DNA of 64,000 nucleotides from Boswellia sacra (GCA_013180625.2 SNVD02011144.1:434001-498000), one strand, 5' to 3'. Shown: positions 1 to 12,456, numbered from the stretch's first letter. Program-made: numbers and translations. Notes: generated by a model not told the origin, from the letters alone.

Positions 1-15
1 TCAAAAGAATATAAA

Positions 16-39
16 GTGGGTCACTCAATAGTGACCCAC
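16..39. repeat. Perfect short hairpin (10-bp arms, 4-nt loop)
   Basis: The arms GTGGGTCACT and AGTGACCCAC are exact reverse complements around a CAAT loop. No gene is adjacent, so it is not assigned as a terminator. It may be the end of an inverted-repeat element that continues outside the window, or chance. Confidence 0.6.
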
Positions 40-2620
40 AAGATTACGCTTTGTTAATGTTACAAGGTATCAATGTAGCTACCAAGATAACAAAGTGTTA
101 TATATATAGAGAGAGAGAGAGATCATCTATGTGTCAATACTTATTATTATATTTTGTTCTATTAAATAAGGTGTTGTCCACTCTAGATCTCAAATCTTCG
201 TAGTTTTATTTTTATTTAAACCCTTGCAATTTAAAAGCCTCCTGTTAATCAAAAGTACGTTACATACTAGTTCAGGAACTCTTGTGCTAGCAATAAGAGA
301 GTACTTTGACTTGCCTATACGTTTCTTTTATCCATATATTGTCCAGAATCACATAGGCTGGGCACATCTAATAAGAATATTAGTTGGTTGTAAGATAAAA
401 ATAAAGACGAAAATTATGTGTGTATAGATTATTATAATGATTTAATTAATTTATATTCCATTATATTGTCTCTAAGAAGCTAGGTAGCATAGAGATGAAA
501 TTAACTAGACAAATAAGGTTCTTAGACGAGGCTGCAGCTATGGCTTAGCATCATGTGATCCACTTACGTAAACCACTAACAAAAAATGGCTCTTAATTAT
601 TAATTAAATGTTGATGTAGATGGTTCATTACAGCTTTTAAGTTAGATAAGAAGACCACAAGTGTAGCTGCCTTCTTAGTTAGTGATGCTCAAACGTGGAA
701 GATTCACAATGGAATATATAATTGAAGGAGGAAACAAGGTTCCTACCTTGCTGTTGTTGTTGATATTTATGGGATAACAGTTTTGTTGTTATGTAAGGCA
801 AGTCTTATCAAGCCAACATTATTCCTTTAGAAAAGCTAGCTAGGGTTAGTCAAATTCAAAAAGAAGTTTGTAAATGGAGAGATACCCTTGCCCCTAATCT
901 TGTATTAATATATTCAACAAAGGCTGCTTTCAATGTCGTTTTGCTTCAAAAAAGCGGATAGCAAACCTAACTAATGTACTCGGTATCCTTGAGGAAAACG
1001 TTCTTGGGTTGTTTCACCAACACTTTTAACTAAAATAAAAACATTTTTTTGGTTGCCACCCTAGTTCTATGTAGTAACTATAAGTCTGTGGTTTATATCT
1101 ATCTTTGATGTAGAATTTTTATATAATAAGTAATAACGTTATGCATACGATTATTTTGGTATCTCGATAGTTGGTATAAAGCGAAAGTGATTTTGTTGCC
1201 GACAATTCATATCAAACATCAATTCTTGAAATTAAGGAAAGAGCAGCATAGATGTTGCAGATATTAAGAATGTCATAACCAAATCAAATAATTGATTAAA
1301 ACAGATAAAAGATTGTTCCTGCATACTCTAGAACTCAACTTAGCTTATACACACGTAAATTAAGAATGTAATTATAACCGTGACACGAAAATTTTTTTAC
1401 AATATATTAGAACCCCAATTGAGTAGCAGATGATTGGTAAATAAGTTCTCTTGTAAGTGTATATTTAAGAGGTTAATTTTAAGATCAATATCTGCTTATA
1501 TTAGATTGAGTTTGGGATTGATTCTGTTGACTTGTCTCGGATGAAATAGTTATAAAGGAGAGGTAGGGGGTTTATAAAAAGAAATGATCCCTCCATCCAA
1601 TAGGCTAATCTTTTGGATTAGACACCTAGATCCTCAACAGATCCTTAAAATAAATTAAATGAGAGAGAACTTACTAGCGTCCGAGAAAAAATACATAATT
1701 TAAGATGTAGATATATGAGCTAGTCCTAATTAAGAAAATCAAAGATGAAAAAGAATCCGATCTAGAATGTTTCAATCCTTTTCAAAAGAAGAAGGTTGAA
1801 GCTATCTTGATCCATCACAGTTAGCAATTTTGGCTTACATGCCATGCTACGCTGGCTTGATTGCAACTTTTATATGATATACACACGCATCTTTTTTCCC
1901 AATATTTACTTGTCTTTTTGATAAGATAGAAGAAATAATAAATAGGTCCATTTTTTTTCTATGATCTCAGAACTTAAGGGCACATTTTTCATACGCCTCT
2001 TCTTCATTGCTATCAACATTAAAAGAGTGTATGTTTTTGTATGAAAGTTGAATTGTTTGAATTTGATTGAAATTTGAGCGCTTGATACTTTTGAAAACAA
2101 AAACACTTTTATGAAAACACATATTTTTTAATGTATTTAAAACAATATCAAATATATATCATTTTCAAAATTCAAAAAAAAATAATCAATCACACATTCT
2201 TTCAAAATTTTAAAAACAAAAACTCAAAAAATACAAACAAACACACACGATCAAATCACACTTTAAGAAACAAAAAAAAAGTCTTAAAACATATAAATGG
2301 TTAAGAATCAATCGAATTCATTCAATAATTCCTTAATTGGCCAATATTTTTATTTTATCCTATTTATTATGTGTCCTTTTGTTACAAAAAAAATATTTAC
2401 TAAATTACTGTAAATTTAAAAATTTTACTTAAATTATTAGCTTATAAGACTTCTTGACATAAAACGGGTTTGATTTTTTTTTATTTAAAAGAAAGACAGT
2501 AAAAAATAAGAATTAACGGACACATCACAGCAACTAGTTTATTTGTTTGTTAGCTCAATATCGTAATGATATTTTTAATTATAACCAATCTAAAGATATA
2601 ATCGTATGATATTAAAACGA
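40..2620. other. Intergenic, AT-rich; no gene recognised
   Basis: Only short, low-complexity open frames occur, with no recognisable domain or conserved motif. A short GA run lies at about 111-122. The 2100-2300 part is A-rich with scattered ACACAC runs. I see no gene, RNA gene or mobile-element end that I can support. Confidence 0.6.
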
Positions 2621-2622
2621 GT

Positions 2623-2868
2623 TTTGCTACGATATTGTTGCCATACAGTAACTTTACTGTAACGTATAAAAAACGTAAATGCATGTCTAAAAATCGTAAT
2701 CCAACTGAAAAAAATCGTATTTACGACTTTTACATGTTTTTTATTTACGACTTTTTAACAATTTTTTATATACAACTTTTATTCATTCGTTTACGACTTT
2801 TACAACGTGTTTACGATTTTTGCACAAATGAACAGTGGCTGTATTGATATAGCCACTGTACCGTAGTT
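2623..2868. mobile_element. Foldback/MITE-like element with TTTACGACTTTT repeats
   Basis: The left end (TTGCTACGATATTGTTGCCATA) pairs imperfectly with the reverse complement of the right end (ACTACGGTACAGTGGCTATA). Just inside the ends are two perfect small hairpins: ACAGTAA-CT-TTACTGT at 2646-2661 and ACAGTGGCT with AGCCACTGT around 2832-2859. The interior carries several copies of a TTTACGAYTTTT motif. There is no coding capacity, and no clear target-site duplication was found, so the superfamily is left open. Confidence 0.5.
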
Positions 2869-3024
2869 TTTCTCTATTAAAATGTAATAATAAACATTGA
2901 TATGATAGGTATCAATATACAAAGCAATCAAAATATAACCACTAATAGTTTTATATCTATCTATAGAGAAAGAAATTAATTTTTATACAATGCAATCAAA
3001 ATATAAAAACTACTCATGATTAAT

Positions 3025-3577
3025 TAGGGATGGCAATTTTTCCCGCATGGTCTGGGTACTCGGATTTTTCTCGGACAATCCGGGTGAAAACAATCCAGAT
3101 TTTGCGGGAAGAAAATCCGGGTGCGGGGATTTTCAAAAAAATTTAGTCCATGTGCGGTGTGGGTGCGGTATTGCCAATAAACTCCACACCCGGCCCACAC
3201 CCGCATAACTCAAGCTATTTATAAAAAAAATGTATATACAACCCATGACTTAAAAACTGAATTTTAATTATTAACCACCAAACTACATACATCTACAAAA
3301 CACATCTTTATAGAATATTAAGCATCTTATTTTATTTAATTTATTTCAAAGAATTAAAAAAATTAAGAAAAAAAGCGGAAAAAAAATCTAGGAAAATTCG
3401 GGGTTTTTTCTGGGTGCGATGCATGTACGGTATGCACAATCTCAAAACCCACAAATACCCTCACCCGAAAAAACCCGAAAAATCCGGGAATTTTACGGGG
3501 ACCAGGGGAAAATTTTTATGTTCGGTGCGGGTACAGAAACGCCAAACCTGCACCAGCACCCAATTTCGCTATTCCTA
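3025..3577. mobile_element. Non-autonomous hAT-like element, 553 bp, with 8-bp target duplication
   Basis: The ends TAGGGATGGC and GCTATTCCTA form a short imperfect terminal inverted repeat. The flanking 8-mers TGATTAAT (3017-3024) and TGGTTAAT (3578-3585) match at 7 of 8 positions, the duplication length typical of hAT transposons. The subterminal 150 bp on each side are markedly GC-rich, with repeated CGGGTGCGGG-type motifs, and the middle is AT-rich. The short open frames inside derive from the GC-rich arms and are not genes. No transposase is present. Confidence 0.7.
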
Positions 3578-3585
3578 TGGTTAAT

Positions 3586-4770
3586 TCTAAAAGTACCAAA
3601 TTAAGACACCATAATATCCATCATTTTTTAGTTATGATTTTTTTACTTAAATTATTTATTTATTTTTTTACTTAATTATTATCAAATTTTCTTACTCCGG
3701 CAATATTAGATAGGACTGTAAAAATTAAATCACGATATTTTATCATTTATTGCACCTTTTTCTTGTTTAATCAATGTGCTAGACTAAAAGAATGCGGAAG
3801 AAAGAACTGGTAAATAATAATAACAATAATAATAAACTGAGCCACGTTTGTCTCGACAACATATCTATCTTCGCATCTCTAAAATATTAACATCGTTAAA
3901 AGAAAAAAAAACCATTAATTACCTCAAAAACAAAATCTACATTTCATTCCTAAATTGTTAGGTATGGTGATTGTGATTGATTTTGTCTTCTTCAAAAGTT
4001 CTATAGACCATTGAAGTTCAATTTTGTCCTCAATAGCTGGCCCCGCGGCAATGAAACGTAAAAGACTCAATATTAAAGATAATTTTTTAATAATGATAAC
4101 TTTAAAAATTTTGTAGATATACTTACAATGAGGCATAAGTCATTGTTTATTTATTAAAATATCATTTCACTTGATTATTGGATTTTTTTGGATTTACCTT
4201 TTCATTCGTTACATCCACTTAAATTATATATAATTTTTTTTATTAAAATTGTCATGTAGAATTGATAATTCTCAAAACACTAGTGGTGATGATTGAATTT
4301 TTTTCATTTAACACTTTGTGTGCACTACATGATGGAGTAAATTTACATTTTTCCTTTAACAAGACTTGCATAAATCAGGGGTGGAATTGACTTATAAATC
4401 CTTAAGCCCCAAACACATTTTACTCAAATTAGATGACTAATTGTTTTATAAATTTAAAATAATCTTGAATATAGTAGTTATAGATACAATATATTAACCA
4501 TGGGTTACATGTTATAGAGATGGTAATACCATAATTGATATGCATATAAAATGACTGTAAAAAAGTCTTTTCTAGTAAGTCTTATCTTAACTTAAAAAAA
4601 ATCACTATATAAACTAATAAAAAATATTATTTATAATCATGATTTTGTTGAAAAAGCAATCAACATTTGGGATGGGTTTGAGTCTTTGAGTTTGAAATTG
4701 GAAAAAAAAAAGGAAAAAGTGCAAATAACAAATTTTATTTCTTAATATTATTTATTATTTAAGAAGAATG
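3586..4770. other. Intergenic, no gene seen
   Basis: AT-rich sequence with only short non-conserved frames. Nothing with a recognisable domain, RNA fold or element end was seen. Confidence 0.6.
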
Positions 4771-4776
4771 GAGTAG

Positions 4777-5230
4777 GTGGAGCCGTTCCATACCGTAGCC
4801 ATCCCCATCCCCCTGCACACGCACTCTCAAACTACGACGGGCCCCACCCCGGAATCTCGTTACGGATTCTCTCTCCACAACTCCGATCCTCCACCAAAAG
4901 TCGTTACACTGCTCCATTCCTCCACTCATTACCCAACACGTGTACGGTCAAGATCAACCACACGTGTAACGGACATAGTAGGTGACGATCTCCTCACGAG
5001 GAGAACTTCCAAAGTAGCGGAAAAAGCTAAAACGGTTTCCGGAAACAAACAAAACGCACGCACGAGGCCCCTCTTTAGTAACGACAAAAAGTTTATAAAG
5101 TAACTGACTCCGAAACAAAGAAAGAAAAGCAAAAAGGCAGTGAACTGAAACCGTTGCACGTGCCCCTTGCGCGTGTGGGTGGTCACAATTTATGAGTAAC
5201 GTACGTAGTATTGGGTTCTGCAACGAACGA
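4777..5230. promoter_or_regulatory. GC-richer island with three CACGTG G-boxes, no gene attached
   Basis: This block stands out in base composition from the AT-rich flanks. It contains perfect CACGTG cores at 4937-4942, 4961-4966 and 5157-5162. The first two sit in near-identical contexts (ACACGTGTACGG and ACACGTGTAACGG), 24 bp apart. In plants such sites bind bZIP and bHLH factors, and the ACGTG core is the ABA-response element. Open frames cross the block on both strands, but their proteins match no family I know. It may be an orphaned or unrecognised promoter, or the remains of a 5' region. Confidence 0.35.
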
Positions 5231-8200
5231 ACCAGTCTCTTTTATTACTATTATAATAATTATTATAACATAATTTAAGTTTTTGATTGAGGGTGTTATA
5301 CAGTGTCGTTTTGAAAGGTGGGGTTGTTGGTGTTTTGAGTTTTGCTTTTGCTTTTGGGTCCGTTACAGAGATTCGGGGCAATGAAAACGAGATCTTATGG
5401 CATCAGTCAACTTTTCTTTGGTTTGATTGGTTTTGCTTTTTGGGTTTTGGTTTGAATGATTAAATGAGATTGTAATCATGGAAAATTTTTATTGTTCAAA
5501 TTCAAATACTAGAACACACCATACACTTGCTTGTTCAGTTTCTTCACTACTGTCCCATGTGCATATATATAATATATATATATTGGAAAATTTTAAATGT
5601 TTATACAACAAATTTATATGTTGAAGCCGGTAAAATTTTTCTTTTTAAAAAATTTATTTATTATTTCTATTTTAAATGTTTAAGGCATATTTTTAAAAGA
5701 TAACCCAATTAGTTTAAAATATTGAGCAGTACAAGTTTTTTTTTTTTAAACAACTATATTCAACTACTTGATTTTATATAATTTATTAAAATAACAAGAA
5801 TAATATTAGATCTACAACGTGCCATAAAATTATAAGTAAACAATATTAATTTGGTTAGTCCCCGTCCCCTTTCATCGTTAATGTCAAAAGCATAACAGAA
5901 TGGAGAGAATGATCTTCATCACAGATAACGCTGGCAAAACAATTTAATGATTGGTGCTCTGCATCAATCATGACCTTTTCATTCCTTTGAAATCCTATCT
6001 CAATCCAAGTCCCCACCCTTTGATTTTGAAGTATCAGAGACTAAATGTGTTCTCCATATTGAAGGTTGAAGAGTGCGTGCAAAAGGATGGCTCGTATAAG
6101 AAGAGGTATACATTTTCGTTGATGAAGGAAGAATACGGTTGTGCGTTATCTTCTTTGGCTGAAGATTGCTTTTACCGCAAGAAGATGGCTAACCTTCTAA
6201 ATTCTCTAATCTGTTTGCTTTTGCATTAACGTTAAAAAGAGGTGGAGGTTGACCTAATTAATTCATTAATTTGATGAGATGACGCAGCACTGCTATATAG
6301 GCTATCATATTTAATGTTTATTTAATGTTTAAATTTCTGAAAGGGCAATTTCAAGGAACATTTTGTTGCTAATCAGCAGTATCAATGACAAAAGATTGTT
6401 GAAAATCATCATCATCATCAAACTTTACACTGCTTGTTAAAACTAAAAATTTTGTGTGATCTTTTATGATATTTGAAAATAATTGAGGACATATTTAAAA
6501 TGGAGGATATTATGACAATTTTCAAATATTAGGAGATTATAATGTTTTAATAACACAAATCTAAATACTTCACTTTCACGATAATGATTTTTTATATACA
6601 ATTAATTTAATTATGAGGTGACCTAACATCGTTTCATGAAATGATTGCATAAATAGTACAAGGCTGTGATGAAGGGTAAATGTCAGTGTATACGTGTAAT
6701 TTCATTTCTACTGCCAAAAAATATTTACGGACTTTGAATTTGTTGTTTCCTTGCTTTCCTGCTGCTGGCACACTTAACGTGAGCAAGCGGTAACTTTTGA
6801 TGAGCAGTGCAGGTAATGGCAGAGGCAGAGCTGAATTGAGAAGAAAAGAAAGATATAGTTAATCATATATTAAGACATGCATGATTGCCTTTTTGTTGCA
6901 GAACATCATGCTTTTTACTTGACGTGAGTGGACATATTGGGCAGATTGGATTTTTGCTAAAATAAGAAACAAAGTGATATCTGATCAGAATCAGATTATT
7001 AGATGCGTGTTGATAATAATGATTATGATCATGAATCTGAGTACATAAATCTGACTGATAAGATAATTGATAATCGATTATCACAATTTGGTTTGGTAGG
7101 GAAGGAAGCAATAACTGATAAGGGTAGGCAGCGGGCAGCAATGGAGAGAATTTGGAAGCAAATGCTTTCAATGTCTCCCATGCTCATAACCTTCTATGTG
7201 GATTCGAATTTCTCTCCAAGAGTATAACAAGCTAACCCATATTATTGCCTTTGAGATTGGCTTTACATGTGTACAATAACAACCCCTTTTATTGAGTTAT
7301 CCTCAAATATAATTTAAGATCATTATGTGATACATCAGTGTACCAATATCAGCATATCAATTTTATTAATTTCTTTGAAAATATTGTAAATGAATATACA
7401 AAACTTGTAAAAAGTTGTAAAAAAAATTTATAAATGACATGTTTAACTTTTATATGTCATTTTATAACTTTTTTATATTTAGTTACAATTTTTATAGACG
7501 CATTTATAGTTTTTATATAATTTTTACTACTTTTATATGTATTTATGTACTGATACATTAATTTAGCACAGCAAAATCATAAAATTTATTAAATAAATTG
7601 TTTAAAAAGTTCGAGAGTATCAAACTCTAACAAAATAGTTTGAAAGAAAGATTTTAGATCCGATTCAAATTTAAAATTGGCTTGAGACTTTTTTTTTTCT
7701 TTTGAACCAATTACAAATTCAAGAATGAGGATGTCAAAGCCGTATAGAATAACATTACAATAAGAGAATGCGTATTAGATGAAGACGCATCTTATTTTGG
7801 TCAATGTATCATGAAGATGCATTTTCTTGTGCTCCAAATTCAATCATGTAATGATACCCTATGTAGTTTTCTTTTTCTTTTTCTTTTTTTTGGCATTTTT
7901 TTTTTTTTTTTTTGTTGTTGAGAAAGTATCGATAACTTGGTCTCCAAGTCGGATGATATGCATACAACCCTAATGGAATTAATGGTCTAAAGGGAAAAAC
8001 TTAAATCTCACTTGTATTTAGAAAATGGGTTGAGACTTCAATTTTTTTATAGAAAGGAAAAATTAATTTTTTTATTTAAATGGTATACAATCAAAACTTA
8101 ACCTTGCTTCAAATTATATTAATGCCTTTTGATGTAGCATGGTCTATTATTGTCTTTTTAATTATTTGTTTAATTAGGGTCACTTTGATTTGAGAAATTG

Positions 8201-10140
8201 TTAGGTTAGTGATTTTGACATTTCTTAATTTAACTCAAATTTCAATATGGTTATATTAGTATCAATAGGTTAGATTAGTATTAATGGGTTTAGATTAGTA
8301 TAAAATAGGGCTCATTATTATTTTGTTATACTTTATTAGACTTTGATTACTTGATATATTGAAATGATTATTCAGACAAATTATTGGTTACGAAGAGTGT
8401 GATTGTTGGTGAGTGTTGATTGATTGCTTGCACCAGTGTGGTATTGAGTTTAGTTGGATTGTTGCACTGGCTCCCTGTCACTTTTTTAATATATACATTG
8501 TGCATTGAAAGATTTATGTGCCTTGTGGTGAATTTTTCTTTAGATGTTTAAAAAGCAATATTTGGGTAAAACAATCTAATTAAAATGTGAAATATCAAGA
8601 AATTTTAATATACTAAATAATTGAGCAGAAAGTAAAAGTGGGACAAACATTTCGATAGTCAAAAAGCTTGAGGAGAAAGAAAAGAATCAATCTTGTTCTT
8701 TTAGGTTTACCTAGTTAATTAAAAGATTTATTCATCTTAAAAAACTATAGGAATGGATTAACTAATCTAAAAAGATTAATTAAAAGTAAGTAGAATAGAA
8801 AAAGGACCCAATTTGAGAATGAGTCACCACCAAAAAGAAGTTTAGAGTTTAATTGTTATATAATTAAAATACTATTTTATAGTGAAAACAAAACAAACTC
8901 TTGTAATTTTATTGGCAGATTGACATGTAAGGGGCCATTCATTTTCTCTTTTTTTTTTTTTGTAATTTAAAGCTTATACTATATTGTAACATAAGTAAAG
9001 CATAAACATTTCTCGTACAAAAAATTTTGTACACTTTAAATGTGCCAAATCCTTTGTTGCTTATGAGCTCTTTTCATGAAATCAAAAAGTGGACTATCTA
9101 TAACCTATCACTTTTCTATTCATCTTTATTTTAAATTAAGTAGAGAAAGAAAATAAAGTGGTGATGACAAGAAATAAACTAAACATTCAATTAAATATGC
9201 GATCCTTTTTTTTTCTTAAGGTTGCATTCGCAAGTGTTTTTGGTGTTGTCAAAACGATTTTATTAACAAAGTTTTTGAACCAGTTGAAACAAAAAATCTA
9301 CAATGTGATAAAAACTTATGCTCAAAAAACATCTACCCTAGTCTTACGCTTAAAAGACTCACCAATTGATTTATGTGGGTATTCACTAAACCTTTAAGCG
9401 CCAATTCTCAGGAAGTTACACACCACCGCGGTTGTTCTTCCTTTAGAATAATAACTTATCCTACTTTCAAATTTCAATTAATCGCAGCTTGAATTGACTT
9501 ATTAATTTTTATAAAAGACCCATCATCGATAGAATTGATCGGATCTTCTTAACTCTTGTAGTTACATGTTTTCGCTTATGATATCGGTTGTGTTTTTAGA
9601 TGCCCTTTTCATGCTAATGTTAATTATTTAGTAATAATATTTTTAGAAAGAATATTTCCACTTCCACCAAGCTATCATCCAATTAAACTTGTCACTTGTC
9701 CCACCTAACCTATTTGATAAATTTCAAAAATATATTGGGGTGGATCGATTGAGCTTTGTATTCAAAGTGGTAGTGTGGGTAATTTCCCTTTCGTCATCCC
9801 ACCTAAACCTAACATTATTTCATCCCTGATTCTAATAATTAGTAAATCAGAAAATTTATCTTGAAGTATCATTGTGCGTTATTATAATGTGCGCACGGGT
9901 GTCTATACATGGATATTAATTTTACCGATGTTAAATAGATGGGTATCTTTTTAGAGAAGTGATTTATGACTAATTTAATGAATCTTGGCGAAGATTTCTA
10001 ACAAATTTTAAGAAAGATGTACTATAAATCTAATATTTTACAAGATATACTTTCAAGTAGAGCACAAGTTCCATCGATATAAATGAAAATTTCCCAAAAA
10101 TTCGTTACAAAATAAAAAAAAAAGTTATTAATTCAAACAA
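5231..10140. other. Intergenic, AT-rich; only doubtful small ORFs
   Basis: No family can be assigned to any frame here. The open frame at 5951-6229 (92 codons, Lys/Leu-rich) and that at 7003-7227 have ordinary-looking composition but no motif I recognise, and they lack neighbouring exons that splice on. A degenerate inverted repeat at about 7330-7560 contains TTGTAAAAAGTTGTAAAA motifs resembling the foldback element near 2.6 kb. Long poly-T tracts occur at 7860-7912 and 8943-8960. Confidence 0.5.
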
Positions 10141-10572
10141 GGTGATGAATGTAAATTAAATTAAAATAAATAGTTGTAAAACCCGTGGTGGTGGTGATAC
10201 ATAGAAATCTATCTTTTGGGCATACGCACTCGTTCATTCCACAACAACCAAAAGACATTAACGGAATCTGAAGCATAGAAAAAAAAAATAATAAAAGAAA
10301 GATAACAACTAAGAAATGAAAAAAAATGGGGAAAGTAGTACAGAGCCATGAAGGACAGATGGTGGGGGTAATGTTTAAGACTCTGGTCCTTTTGTGTCCG
10401 TTTTTCTTTGAAAAAGCAAATGCTTTGAGAAACAGACAAAAGGATTCTGGTTTTTCCCAGAGCCCAAGGGAAAGAGAGAGAAGAGAACATCAATACCAAC
10501 ACCCCCCAAGCAAGTATATGTTTAAGGGAGACACCCCACCACCCACACGAGCGGTTGCATGCACAATTGCAC

Positions 10573-10597
10573 AGAGAGAGAGAGAGAGAGAGAGAGA
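10573..10597 (+). repeat. (AG)n microsatellite upstream of the MYB gene
   Basis: An uninterrupted AG dinucleotide run about 400 bp before the MYB start codon. It probably lies in the 5' flank or leader, where such tracts are common in plants. Confidence 0.9.
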
Positions 10598-10823
10598 AGA
10601 GAAAATCAGTCTCAAAATAAGGACCCTGGCCTCATTTAGTGTGAGAGAATCGTGTGGGTTCTTCTCTTCTTTTTGGTTTGCTTCTTTCTTGTATTCTATC
10701 GTTGTTGTTGCTACCTATCTCTTTCAAATTCAACAGTGATTTTTTATTTTAACCCACTTCTAGTCCTTCCACCTTCTTTTAAACGTTCCTCTTCCCCTTT
10801 ACTTCATCTCAAACTGAGAGATA

Positions 10824-10850
10824 ATGCAATTCGTCTCCTCTCTTCTTTGA
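10824..10850 (+). other. Possible 8-codon upstream ORF in the MYB leader
   Basis: ATG CAA TTC GTC TCC TCT CTT CTT TGA lies 156 bp before the MYB start, inside a pyrimidine-rich stretch typical of a plant 5' UTR. If transcription starts upstream, it could dampen translation of the MYB. The transcript start is not visible, so this is conditional. Confidence 0.3.
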
Positions 10851-10860
10851 TCACTTCTCT

Positions 10861-10903
10861 TCCTCTCCATCTCCATCTCCTTCTCCTTCTCCTTCTCCTT
10901 CCC
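10861..10903 (+). repeat. CTC/CTT-rich microsatellite in the MYB leader
   Basis: Repeated CTCCTT and CTCCAT units just before the MYB coding region. Pyrimidine tracts of this kind are frequent in plant 5' UTRs. Confidence 0.85.
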
Positions 10904-11005
10904 TCTAATAACAATCAATCACACTGGAGAAAAGTCTTGCCTTTTCCTCTCTTTGACATTGTACTCTCTTGCTTGCTAGCTAGCTGGTTCTTCATTTGAG
11001 TCACA

Positions 11006-12456
11006 ATGAGTCTGCAACACCTCAAGCATGATTTTAATGGTTTCAGAGCTGGGGTTCATCAAAATATGAACTTTCTGCCTCCTCCTCTGCCCCGTCTTTC
11101 TCTTTCCAGTACTTTTGGTGTTTTGGGTCATGCTAAAGGGAGAGAGATAAGGAATCCTGAAATGGGGCTGCAGATTTTGAGCCCTTCAATGGGGAAGGAT
11201 AGTGGTAATGAACCTTGGAGCTTTAAGGCAATGGAGAATAGGGGGACAAAGAGAGCGGTTGATGAGAGTGATGGGATTCTTGTGGTGAAGAAAAAGGGGC
11301 TCTGTTTGAAGTTGGGTGAGGGATTTGAGGATGGTAAGAGCTCTGCTGTTGCTACTAAAACTGGCCACACTAAGCTCTGTGCTAGAGGTCATTGGAGACC
11401 AGCTGAAGATGCCAAGCTCAAAGAGCTTGTTGCTCAATATGGCCCTCAAAATTGGAACTTGATTGCTGAGAATCTTGAAGGAAGATCAGGTAATTCAATC
11501 CAAATTCTATATCCAGAGATACAGGATTCAAGGTCTACATTTAAAAAAAAAAATTGATTGATTTGTCGATTAGTCCCATATGTGATTAACTTGTTGTTGA
11601 ATTAATTTCAGGGAAGAGTTGTAGGTTGAGATGGTTCAACCAGCTAGATCCAAGGATCAACAGAAGGGCTTTTAACGAGGAGGAAGAAGAGAGGCTCTTA
11701 GCCGCCCATAGATTGTACGGGAATAAATGGGCCATGATTGCAAGATTGTTTCCTGGAAGGACTGATAATGCTGTGAAGAACCATTGGCATGTGATCATGG
11801 CCAGGAAACACAGAGAGCAGTCTAGCATTTACAGGAGGAGAAAGCCTTCTTCTGCTGCTGAGGTCCACCCTCAGGGACTTGATATCACTCTTCAAAACAA
11901 TGCTGGTAGCGAATCAACCATCTCAAGCAACATGGATGAATCAGCCTCAACAATTACTGATCTCTCTCTCACTCCCTCTTCCGCTAAAGTTTCTCGAGGA
12001 TTGTTTACCAGCATGTTACAACCAACAGCAGGTAACCATATTTGTCTTTTTATTACTGATTCTAATATTATTGATTTTGGGGTTAGAATTTTTTTTTCTT
12101 TGATAGTTTTGTTGTTTTATTTGGTTCAGTTTAAGTTGTTTTTTTCATTGTATTTTTGGGTTGATAATAAAGGTCATTCAGCTGGAGAAAAGAGGATAGC
12201 AATGAGAAATGGAGATATTGGCAAATTTTATGGCTCAGGCAAATGCAATGGGTTTTACCAAGCTGATGGTCCTGTGGAAGTGGTTCTGGGTGTGGACCAA
12301 TCTGGCCACTCAGATTCAAATTCAGAAGTTTCAGCAACTGAGTCAGTAACCAACACCGACATCACCACCAATCTCTCTCTTTATGGTGAAAATGAGACTA
12401 GCTATGAGAAGATCAACATGCACTTCATTGATTTCCTTGGAGTGGGAGCTTCTTAA
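11006..12456 (+). CDS. R2R3-MYB transcription factor, subgroup 21 type (MYB52/54/56/105/117-like)
   Basis: A nuclear DNA-binding regulator. Three exons are inferred from GT-AG sites and frame: 11006-11489, 11612-12031 and 12173-12456, giving 395 residues. R2 (about 127-176) starts [16 protein letters not shown] and contains W130, W150 and W169. R3 (about 180-225) has the usual first-Trp replacement (F182), then W201 and W220, and ends [17 protein letters not shown]. Intron 1 falls within [11 protein letters not shown], a conserved plant MYB position. The C-terminus ends [10 protein letters not shown], matching the FxDFLG motif I associate with subgroup 21. In Arabidopsis this group acts in organ boundaries, seed size and secondary-wall or pectin traits; which of these applies here is not known. 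Intron 2 (12032-12172) is 141 bp, a multiple of three without stops, so a retained-intron transcript would stay open. The exact orthologue is uncertain. Confidence 0.93.

Noticed and set aside
4777..5103. 108-codon open frame (and minus-strand overlapping frames) as a gene
   Set aside because: The protein matches no family, and frames on both strands overlap over the same GC-richer block, which is expected from composition. A regulatory reading is more plausible.
5951..6229. 92-codon open frame on the plus strand
   Set aside because: Composition is protein-like, but no motif, splice partner or promoter could be identified. It is left as a possibility in the intergenic note.
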